Below, in pieces: positions 1-5,526 of a stretch of 7,343 nucleotides of DNA (within the stretch, counting starts at the first letter, position 1; every line of letters starts with the position of its first letter). A program made the translations under genes and the position numbers. The stretch is from HyVt-560 sp964577195 (GTDB lineage: Bacteria; Pseudomonadota; Gammaproteobacteria; UWMA-0217), in the NCBI GenBank assembly GCA_964577195.1, contig CAZNYF010000143.1:1-7343 (forward strand), written 5' to 3'. The notes under the pieces were generated by a model, which saw nothing but the letters and a program-made list of their open reading frames with translations, was not told the DNA's origin and ran no database searches.

Positions 1-278
1 CCCTTTCAAGAGTCCACTGATACAAGGTAGGTAGTTGCTGTTTTACTTTATCAAGTGATAAACCATACAGATCTAAGACATACGCATTTCTTGGTGACTG
101 GGCAATATCTCTGCCATTAATAAAGTGGCGAATTGTTTTCGGTGCCTTGTGAGGAGGGATCAGGTTGCGGGAGTTCCAGAAGCGTGCAGAGTTCGGTGAG
201 GAACAGCTGGTAGTTGGAACGCTCGGTGCCGGTGGTGTCTTTCCAGCGCTCGATGAAGGTTTGTATTTTTGTGTCCAT
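1..278 (-). pseudogene. Remnant of an MmeI-like class I SAM-dependent DNA methyltransferase (internal deletion, frameshifted)
   Basis: An ATG at 278, with GGGGA just upstream, opens a 53-codon frame that ends at 117. Its start (MDTKIQTFIERWKD, then ERSNYQLFLTELCTLLELPQ) matches, from memory, the conserved N-terminus of the MmeI-like (type IIL) DNA adenine methyltransferases, large enzymes that carry methylation and often restriction in one chain. After about codon 41 the match stops. In another frame, from about position 160 down to 1, the DNA encodes APKTIRHFINGRDIAQSPRN, then YVLDLYGLSLDKV and YQWTLER, which resembles the target-recognition region far downstream in the same family. The methylase catalytic motifs (FxGxG, NPPY) that belong between them are absent. 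I infer a large internal deletion or a recombination between two related genes, joined out of frame near 145-160. The left part looks more AT-rich than the start, which fits a chimera. The gene runs off the window edge, so its 3' end is unseen. Confidence 0.72.
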
Positions 279-284
279 ATTCCC
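261..284 (-). repeat. Start-region repeat, copy 1 (methyltransferase remnant)
   Basis: A 24-bp stretch spanning the ribosome-binding site and first codons of the methyltransferase remnant matches positions 773-796 at 22 of 24 bases. The two differences are both G/A on the plus strand, within codons 2 and 3. The similarity covers GGGAATATGGA and continues through AAAAATACAA. Confidence 0.7.
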
Positions 285-382
285 CAAATACCCTGTTTTT
301 ATTGCGGGTGACGATTAGGCTGTCGAAATACAGCAGTTTTATTGATTTACCACCTTCCCGACTTTTGGCTATTCATTCTACC

Positions 383-556
383 TGTAGGTCGTGTTAGATG
401 CGCATTGCAGCAAACTTGAATGACACGGAACCCTCAACGCGCATCGTAACCCGACAGATACTGGAGGTAATGCCTTGCCTCATGTCGGGTTACGATGCGC
501 GAAGACTCTCATAGAGAATTCAAGTGCTGTGGTGTGCGCATCTAACACGACCTACA
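383..556. repeat. 174-bp symmetric palindromic element (paired REP units / MITE-like)
   Basis: This is the main content of the 320-base stretch (279-598) between the methyltransferase remnant and the 63-aa ORF; I see no gene there. The outer arms, 383-404 and 535-556, are perfect 22-bp inverted copies beginning TGTAGGTCGTGTTAG. The inner arms, 438-456 and 483-501, are perfect 19-bp inverted copies (TGTCGGGTTACGATGCGCG on the right). Both pairs share the centre 469.5 with equal 33-nt spacers, and an extra 8-bp pair (414-421 with 518-525) lies in register. Outer and inner arms are themselves related (GTCGTGTTA-GATGCGC against GTCGGGTTACGATGCGC). Each half can therefore fold alone as an imperfect hairpin, and the whole can fold as one nested cruciform. 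This is the layout of two REP units in inverted orientation, or of a MITE. I found no clear target-site duplication and no open frame inside. Confidence 0.8.
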
Positions 557-598
557 CGGGGTTAGAAAGCTACCCTATAAGAGCCAAAAAACGGATGC

Positions 599-790
599 TT
601 AATCTTCAAGCCAGAAAGCTTCTATTAATTCACCTTCTCTATCGAGAAGCCACCATTCTATACCATCGTCGGTTTCTACTCTGGAGAGTTGATCACCGTC
701 GTTTTTAATTTCATTGACGGCTAATTGAATTTGAACGGGTATTAAATCGTCATGCTCAATTTTTATTTGTACTTGTATTTTTATATCCAT
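599..790 (-). CDS. Small acidic orphan protein, 63 aa
   Basis: Unrecognised. The frame begins with ATG at 790, preceded by CAGGGA at a usable Shine-Dalgarno distance, and ends with TAA at 599. The protein (MDIKIQVQIKIEHDDLIPVQ...) begins with an alternating polar/hydrophobic stretch that suggests a beta strand. It ends in an acidic, tryptophan-containing stretch (EWWLLDREGELIEAFWLED). It has no signal peptide, membrane segment or cysteine. An extended -10-like TGGTATAGG at 812-820 could serve it, but I see no good -35. Its start region is nearly identical to that of the methyltransferase remnant. The gene lies between a REP hairpin and the 174-bp palindrome, in a region of decay, so it may be a genuine small accessory gene or a piece of a larger lost one. 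No function can be assigned. Confidence 0.5.
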   Translation of the reverse strand: MDIKIQVQIKIEHDDLIPVQIQLAVNEIKNDGDQLSRVETDDGIEWWLLDREGELIEAFWLED

Positions 791-796
791 ATTCCC
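773..796 (-). repeat. Start-region repeat, copy 2 (63-aa ORF)
   Basis: This is the second copy of the 24-bp start-region repeat at 261-284, matching at 22 of 24 bases and covering the ribosome-binding site and first codons of the 63-aa ORF. Upstream of both copies the minus strand also carries AAAAAC followed by G-rich sequence, so the shared leader may be somewhat longer than the clean match. Confidence 0.7.
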
Positions 797-840
797 TGTG
801 CCGTTTTTAACCCTATACCATGAGCGATCGAAGCAACCGT

Positions 841-872
841 ATGCATTCCCACGCTAGAGCGGTGGGAACGAG
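841..872. repeat. REP-type hairpin repeat
   Basis: The sequence contains TTCCCAC (846-852) and its inverse GTGGGAA (862-868) around a 9-base loop, flanked by ATGCA on the left and CGAG on the right. The form ATGCATTCCCACGC...GTGGGAACGAG is, from memory, a very common intergenic REP-like repeat in many proteobacterial genomes. It lies between the unrecognised partial gene and the 63-aa ORF. It lacks a T-run on the minus strand, so it is not a classic terminator. Confidence 0.7.
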
Positions 873-901
873 GCGCTTTCTTCGTGTGCATGTTGGGCAA
901 T

Positions 902-1553
902 CTACAATAAATCATCCAGAACATCTGGCGGCATCACTATTTTCATTTTCTTGCGGAGCTTAATGACTTTGGGATTAAAATTATCCATGATATCCCGATA
1001 TTGTTCATCCAAAAAACCCTTGGATTTTTCAACCTCTTGTTCCATTTCTTTATCGAGAATAGAAGAGTCTGCCAGTAACGGTTTAATATCCGAAAGAAAA
1101 TGTCGCCAGCGTACTTTCTTCAAACTTGCTTCATTGGAAAAAATAAAACTCCGATGCGGATCGTTATCCCAATGATTGTCTTTGACATAAATAGCCGGCT
1201 CACAGTTGGCATTGGATTGGCTAGTGACCAACCAGCTTTCTTGCATGTAGGCAGTCCAACGGTACTGTAATTCATCCAGCTGTCCTTCCAGTCCGTGTGC
1301 GTTTTTTTTCATATCCCAGCTAAAGCCGCCTTCCGTCTTTTTTCCATGATTTTTCCCTTCGACATACTCATGTGGAATGAGCTGCTCTATATAGTTATTT
1401 CCAGCTTCTTCACTATCATCACCAAGATGCGTCGCTACTGAGGTAAAACTTGCGTACCAGAAGTTATCATTTATCAGCAATCGAACCCACGGCGGCCATT
1501 TAAAAGCGTAATAATCGGCTCCTTTGTAGTCCTTTGACTCTTCTTTTCGAGCT
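902..1553 (-). CDS. Unrecognised protein, C-terminal 216 residues (5' end lost in assembly gap)
   Basis: The frame ends with TAG at 902 and stays open without a stop up to the N-run at 1554. The protein therefore continues into the gap and its true start is not visible. The first readable residues are ARKEESKDYKGADYYAFKWP, followed by PWVRLLINDNFWYASFTSVA. The visible part is soluble-looking and rich in aromatic and charged residues (for example YRWTAYMQESWLV, KDNHWDNDPHRSF and KVRWRHFLSDIKPLL). It ends in a charged, probably helical stretch (about DKEMEQEVEKSKGFLDEQYR) and the tail KMKIVMPPDVLDDLL. There is no membrane segment and no motif I recognise. A TTG at 1480 could formally start a 192-aa protein, but the upstream codons look equally coding, so I reject that start. 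It probably belongs with the J-domain-like gene across the gap, which ends in an ATGA overlap typical of coupled genes. Confidence 0.65.
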
Positions 1554-1653
1554 NNNNNNNNNNNNNNNNNNNNNNNNNNNNNNNNNNNNNNNNNNNNNNN
1601 NNNNNNNNNNNNNNNNNNNNNNNNNNNNNNNNNNNNNNNNNNNNNNNNNNNNN
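1554..1653. other. Assembly gap of 100 N
   Basis: Exactly 100 consecutive N. This length is the usual placeholder for a scaffold gap of unknown size, so reading frames and distances across it should not be trusted. The start of the 902-1553 gene lies within or beyond it. Confidence 0.95.
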
Positions 1654-1654
1654 C

Positions 1655-2950
1655 TCATCGCATTGAATTAAAAAACTCATCTAATATTTCGAAAGGATTA
1701 TCAAAACGATGTTCTTCATAACGATCTTCAAGGTAGGGTTTGAGTGTTTTCAGGGATTTAATTTCCCGTGATTGTGATTCGGCTTCTGCGGCAGATTTTT
1801 TCATGCCCTGGATGTGGCGCTTGAAGGCTTGATCTGTTTTTTTTGTGGTTGGATTATAGAATTGCTCAAAAGCCATGCGGTGGAAGGGGGATTCAAAACT
1901 GTATTCCTCCTGTGCTTCGTGAAGCGTCGTTATTTGCCGTTTGAGCGAATCAATTAACTGTTTTTCATCCGCTTTCGATAAGCCGGCATCATCATCGACA
2001 TGCTGTTGGTAAAACTCAACAATGGTCATGACATCGCCTTCTTTTCTGGCGGCCAGTAGCCGCGCCATGAGCTTTTGTTTTTTCTCTCGTTTTTCAGGGT
2101 CAAGCTCCCGGTCTGGATGCAGTTTTCCGGTAGTGGCTCTGAACATTCGTTTGAATACGGCGTTGCTAATTGCCGGGGTATCTTCTTCCTCTGCTAACAG
2201 GTTCTCTTCTGGATTAAAGCCAAAGATGTCGTCCTCCTCATCGGCAAAATCGGGTGGCCCAGCTAATATTTCCTCCAGCATTTCTTCTCGGGCGGTATTG
2301 CGTGCCTCGTGATATTCGTCGTATCGCTGCTGTTCTGCCGCAAATAACTCATCTTGAAAAAGGTCATTGATGTCTCCGGTGGTTTTCTCTGGCTTGGGTG
2401 GCTCAGGGCCATAAGTTTGGTTCAGAATTCTTTCAACATCATCTCGCGCTTCGTTTTGCCATACTGCTTTGAATGCGTCTTCGTCAAACGGGTTTTCGTC
2501 GAACGGATTTTCGCCTTCTTCCATCAGATCTTCTTGCCGGTCAGTCTGCTCTCGCAGTTGATCCAGTAACGGTTTAGAAGCCGTTTCATCCAGCTCAATG
2601 CCGCAGCGGAATGCGTCGTAACGGCAGACGTCGTCCAGTACTTCTTCAAAATGCTCGGTACTTTTTAAGGGAGCCAGTATCTCTCCAACCCAGTCATCCA
2701 GTTCCTGGCGCTGCCACTGTGCCAGGGTTTTTCTCTGTCCCAATGTTAGTAGGCGTCTCACCAACGGGATTTGCTGTCTCGCAGTTTCGGCTTCAACTGG
2801 GCGAATATCCGATTCGATGCGCTGCATAATGGCATCCAGACGGTCACGAAAGACAGCATTTCCCCGCTTCAGTTTTTCTGCTTTTGCCCAGAGTTTTTGA
2901 AACTCAGACTGTTTTTTTCGGGATTTTTTTGCGGCTGTTAATCGAGTCAT
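1655..2950 (-). CDS. J-domain-like (DnaJ-type) acidic protein, 431 aa
   Basis: It starts with ATG at 2950, with AAGG seven bases upstream, and stops with TGA at 1655. The N-terminus is strongly basic (MTRLTAAKKSRKKQSEFQKL), and residues 1-50 look helical. The middle is very acidic, with a tandem NPFDENPFDE at 148-157, encoded by two adjacent 15-bp copies (2481-2510, 13 of 15 identical). Residues 263-317 resemble helices II and III of a J domain: AVFKRMFRATTGKLHPDREL with HPD at 278-280, followed by a basic helix. HPD is the tripeptide J proteins use to stimulate Hsp70 ATPase. The usual N-terminal helix I is not obvious, and there is no Gly/Phe region or zinc-binding CxxCxGxG, so this is not DnaJ itself. 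A likely role is an Hsp70 co-chaperone with a specialised client; this is inference. Its stop overlaps an ATG (ATGA, 1658-1655), suggesting a coupled gene inside the gap. It lies 70 bp downstream of proB. Confidence 0.75.
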   Translation of the reverse strand: MTRLTAAKKSRKKQSEFQKLWAKAEKLKRGNAVFRDRLDAIMQRIESDIRPVEAETARQQIPLVRRLLTLGQRKTLAQWQRQELDDWVGEILAPLKSTEHFEEVLDDVCRYDAFRCGIELDETASKPLLDQLREQTDRQEDLMEEGENPFDENPFDEDAFKAVWQNEARDDVERILNQTYGPEPPKPEKTTGDINDLFQDELFAAEQQRYDEYHEARNTAREEMLEEILAGPPDFADEEDDIFGFNPEENLLAEEEDTPAISNAVFKRMFRATTGKLHPDRELDPEKREKKQKLMARLLAARKEGDVMTIVEFYQQHVDDDAGLSKADEKQLIDSLKRQITTLHEAQEEYSFESPFHRMAFEQFYNPTTKKTDQAFKRHIQGMKKSAAEAESQSREIKSLKTLKPYLEDRYEEHRFDNPFEILDEFFNSMR

Positions 2951-2972
2951 GGGTTACCTTGCGGGGTTGGGC

Positions 2973-2990
2973 TTACATAGTTTACATAGT
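2973..2990. repeat. Two tandem copies of a 9-bp repeat upstream of the J-domain-like gene
   Basis: The plus strand reads TTACATAGT twice in direct succession, in the 70-bp spacer between proB and the J-domain-like gene. A direct repeat so close upstream of a start codon (23 bp) could be a protein-binding site or part of a promoter, but no good -35/-10 pair is evident and chance is possible. Confidence 0.4.
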
Positions 2991-3020
2991 AATGAGTATT
3001 TTAATGATTGCTAGGTGCGT

Positions 3021-4142
3021 CTACTCAGCCAAAACCATATTATCCCGATGAATCAGCTCTGGCTCGTCGATATATCCGAGGATGGCTTCAATCTCCTCGC
3101 TAGGTTTCCCGCAGAGTTTTCGTACTTCTACTAGCTCATAGTTGATTAATCCGCTGGCGATGCGGTTGTCATTTTCATCAACACATTCTACAAAATCACC
3201 GCGGGTAAAATCACCGTGAGCGGAGATCACGCCAACTGCCAGCAGGCTTCTGCCATTTTGTTTCAGCGCGGTGATGGCACCTTGATCCAGCACCAGTTTG
3301 CCAAGGGTTTGCATGTGACCGGCGATCCATTGCTTGCGGGCTGCGACGGGTTTTTGCTCTGCGATCAGGCGTGTTCCAAGATGTTCGCCGCTACAGATGC
3401 GGGTAATAATTTGTGATTCTCGACCGGCTGCAATAATGGTATGAGTGCCAGACCGGGCGGCGCGCCGGGCGGCCAGCACTTTGGTTCGCATCCCGCCGAG
3501 ACTCAACTCGGAAGCGGATTCACCAGCGAAACCCAATAGTGTTTCATCCGTAGAGTCGGCCTGTTTGATCAGTTTTGCGCCATCATGCTCGCGAGGGTTT
3601 TTATCGAATAGCCCGTCTTGATCTGTGAGCAGCAGCAGAGCATCAGCGTCAATTAAATTGCCGACCAGAGCGGCGAGTGTATCGTTATCACCAAAGCGAA
3701 TTTCATCAATGGAAACCGTGTCGTTCTCGTTCACCACTGGAATGACGCCGAGTTTCAATAAGGTTTGCAATGAACTGCGCGCGTTTAAATAGCGGCGACG
3801 GTTGCTCAAGTCGTCGTGAGTCAGCAGGATTTGCGCGCTTAACAGGCCGTGATTTTGAAAGCAGCTTTCATAAGCGCGAATCAGTCCCATCTGACCTATC
3901 GCGGCGGCTGCCTGAAGCTCGTGAATCGCTTTGGGACGTTGATTCCAGTGAAGACGGCTCATGCCTTCGGCAACGGCACCGGATGATACCAGGACGATCT
4001 CCTTGCCTTGTTGGCGCAGCGTGGCGATTTGTTCTGCCCAATCTTGCAGCGCCTTGTGATTCAGACCTCGCCCATCATCGGTAATCAGCGCGCTGCCGAT
4101 TTTAATAACCCATCGGTTTGCCTGAGCGAATGCTGTGTCCAC
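3021..4142 (-). CDS. proB: Glutamate 5-kinase
   Basis: ProB phosphorylates L-glutamate with ATP to glutamyl-5-phosphate, the first committed step of proline synthesis, in the cytosol. The 373 residues match the family's usual ~370. Order of parts: an amino-acid-kinase domain with VIKIGSALIT (12-21), SSGAVAEG (53-60), the substrate loop VVNENDTVSIDEIRFGDNDT (136-155) and GGMRTK (216-221), then a PUA domain from about 280 to the end (LLAVGVISAHGDFTRGDFVE; GLINYELVEV). The PUA domain is typical of bacterial ProB. The start is GTG at 4142. Its G is the last base of the obgE stop codon TAG, and AGGA lies upstream, so translation is probably coupled to obgE. The partner gene proA is not in the window, and proB following obgE is familiar in Pseudomonas-like genomes. 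Feedback inhibition by proline is known for the family but cannot be judged here. Confidence 0.97.
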   Translation of the reverse strand: MDTAFAQANRWVIKIGSALITDDGRGLNHKALQDWAEQIATLRQQGKEIVLVSSGAVAEGMSRLHWNQRPKAIHELQAAAAIGQMGLIRAYESCFQNHGLLSAQILLTHDDLSNRRRYLNARSSLQTLLKLGVIPVVNENDTVSIDEIRFGDNDTLAALVGNLIDADALLLLTDQDGLFDKNPREHDGAKLIKQADSTDETLLGFAGESASELSLGGMRTKVLAARRAARSGTHTIIAAGRESQIITRICSGEHLGTRLIAEQKPVAARKQWIAGHMQTLGKLVLDQGAITALKQNGRSLLAVGVISAHGDFTRGDFVECVDENDNRIASGLINYELVEVRKLCGKPSEEIEAILGYIDEPELIHRDNMVLAE

Positions 4143-5158
4143 TACGATTCCTGTTGTTCGAAATAACCCATGATATCGTTAATCAACTCGGTGAGACCAC
4201 TTCCGCTCACTGCCGACACGGCGTAGACCGGCGCATCCCAGTTGAGACCGCTGACGATGGCATCTATCGCCGCCTGTTGTTCATCTTCAGCCAGCAAGTC
4301 GGTTTTGTTAATCACTAACCAGCGTGGTTTGTCGGCCAATGTTTCGTCGTATTTTTGCAGCTCTTTTTCCAGAGCACGTACGGATGAGACCGGATCAATA
4401 TCCGATTCCGGCGGCATGATATCTACCAGATGCAGCAACAATCGAGTGCGCGATAAGTGCTTAAGAAACTGGATGCCCAGCCCCACACCTTCTGAGGCAC
4501 CTTCGATCAAGCCAGGAATATCAGCAATGACAAAACTGTTGTGTGGCGCAGGACTGACCACCCCAAGATTGGGGTGCAGAGTGGTAAAAGGGTAGTCAGC
4601 AATCTTGGGCTTGGCGGATGAGACCCGGCTGATCAAGGTTGACTTACCGGCATTCGGGAAGCCGAGCAAACCCACATCTGCGAGCAGTTTGAGTTCCAGC
4701 CTCAGCTCACGTATATCGCCTTCGCTGCCTTTGGAAAATTGTCGGGGAGCGCGATTGGTGGAGCTTTTGTAGCGGGTATTGCCAAGGCCATGAAAGCCCC
4801 CTTTCGCTACCAGCAAGCGTTCGCCGATTTCGATCAGTTCGCCAATCTCTTCATCGGTTTCATTATCGTAGACGATGGTGCCAACAGGTACGGGTATATC
4901 GAGGTCAGCACCGCTTCTGCCGGTGCAGTTGCGTCCCGAGCCACCAGTGCCGCGCTCACCTTTGAACTGTCGCGAAGTACGAAAATCAGAAAGCGTATTC
5001 AGATTTTGATCAGCAATCAGATAAATACTGCCTCCATCGCCTCCATCTCCGCCATCCGGGCCGCCAAATTCGATGTATTTTTCACGCCGGAAGCTGACGC
5101 AGCCATGCCCGCCGAATCCGGCATTGATCTTGATGGTGGCTTCGTCTATGAATCTCAT
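4142..5158 (-). CDS. obgE: Obg/CgtA family ribosome-associated GTPase
   Basis: Essential P-loop GTPase that binds the 50S subunit and acts in its late assembly, with links to the stringent response and chromosome segregation. The protein has 338 residues. The glycine-rich Obg fold spans about 1-158 (VSFRREKYIEFGGPDGGDGG at 21-40; GRNCTGRSG at 75-83; GGFHGLGNTRYKSSTNRAPR at 120-139). The G domain from about 159 carries G1 GFPNAGKST (166-174), the switch TT in YPFTT (189-193), G3 DIPGLIEGA (213-221), G4 NKTD (284-287) and G5 SAVSG (315-319). The C-terminus stops just after the G domain, so the acidic tail seen in the ~390-aa E. coli protein is missing. The start is ATG at 5158 with only a weak GAGAG ribosome site. 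It follows rpmA across a strong terminator and overlaps proB by one base. Confidence 0.97.
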   Translation of the reverse strand: MRFIDEATIKINAGFGGHGCVSFRREKYIEFGGPDGGDGGDGGSIYLIADQNLNTLSDFRTSRQFKGERGTGGSGRNCTGRSGADLDIPVPVGTIVYDNETDEEIGELIEIGERLLVAKGGFHGLGNTRYKSSTNRAPRQFSKGSEGDIRELRLELKLLADVGLLGFPNAGKSTLISRVSSAKPKIADYPFTTLHPNLGVVSPAPHNSFVIADIPGLIEGASEGVGLGIQFLKHLSRTRLLLHLVDIMPPESDIDPVSSVRALEKELQKYDETLADKPRWLVINKTDLLAEDEQQAAIDAIVSGLNWDAPVYAVSAVSGSGLTELINDIMGYFEQQES

Positions 5159-5171
5159 AACATCTCTCTAC

Positions 5172-5204
5172 AAAAACAAAAAAGCCCCGCACTGGGCGGG
5201 GCTT
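5172..5204 (-). terminator. Intrinsic terminator between rpmA and obgE
   Basis: On the minus strand a perfect 9-bp stem, AAGCCCCGC / GCGGGGCTT (5196-5204 with 5182-5190), closes a 5-base loop. It is followed at once by a T-run, a single G and five more T (down to 5172). This is a textbook rho-independent terminator. It starts 21 bp after the rpmA stop codon, and its T-tract ends 13 bp before the obgE ATG, leaving no room for a promoter between them. It probably reduces obgE-proB expression relative to the ribosomal genes. Confidence 0.9.
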
Positions 5205-5225
5205 CATTATACGTGATCTATCAGG

Positions 5226-5489
5226 CTAGCTAGTAACGGGTACGATGCTAACGTATTGGCGCTTTTTTAGTCCCTTGATCTGGAATTTTACAGTGCCATC
5301 CATTTTCGCGAAGAGCGTGTAGTCCTTACCGCAACCGACATTTTCTCCAGGGTGGAATTTGGTGCCGCGCTGACGAACAATGATGCTACCGGCGTTTACC
5401 AATTGACCGCCAAAGCGTTTTACGCCGAGTCGTTTCGATTGCGAATCACGACCGTTGCGGGTACTACCGCCTGCTTTTTTATGTGCCAT
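5226..5489 (-). CDS. rpmA: 50S ribosomal protein L27
   Basis: Small basic protein of the large ribosomal subunit, whose N-terminal tail reaches towards the peptidyl-transferase centre. Its 87 residues are close to the usual 85. It shows the standard start MAHKKAGGSTRNGRDSQSKR, followed by RFGGQLVNAGSIIVRQRGTK and FHPGENVGCGKDYTLFA. The N-terminus begins directly with MAHKKAGG, so it lacks the cleavable extension found in Firmicutes. The start is ATG at 5489 with GAGGAA upstream. It lies 37 bp after rplU and is presumably cotranscribed with it; the pair is conserved across bacteria. Transcription downstream meets the terminator at 5172-5204. Confidence 0.98.
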   Translation of the reverse strand: MAHKKAGGSTRNGRDSQSKRLGVKRFGGQLVNAGSIIVRQRGTKFHPGENVGCGKDYTLFAKMDGTVKFQIKGLKKRQYVSIVPVTS

Positions 5490-5526
5490 TTCGAAGTTCC
5501 TCTAAAATTTGTTTGTGTTTACCTGC

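Noticed and set aside
558..577. Small hairpin GGGTTAG / CTACCC after the 63-aa ORF, considered as its terminator
   Set aside because: The stem is imperfect and not followed by a T-run on the minus strand.
475..708. Plus-strand 77-codon frame
   Set aside because: It runs through half of the palindrome and over the 63-aa ORF, with no ribosome site suited to it and no recognisable protein features.
902..1480. TTG at 1480 as the true start of the lower unrecognised protein
   Set aside because: The same frame continues upstream without a stop to the gap (PWVR before LLINDNFW), so the TTG is internal and the gene is 5'-truncated by the assembly.
1474..1680. Minus-strand frame running through the N-run
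   Set aside because: It is read across 100 unknown bases and joins two unrelated frames. The left side belongs to the 902 gene in another frame, and the right side overlaps the end of the J-domain-like gene.
5156..5163. Two-codon upstream frame (ATG TTA TGA) overlapping the obgE start
   Set aside because: It arises simply from ATGTTATGA and lacks its own ribosome site. With so few bases it is probably coincidental.
4739..5233. Plus-strand 164-codon frame opposite obgE
   Set aside because: It is antisense to an unmistakable Obg domain; its open length follows from the glycine-rich codons on the other strand.
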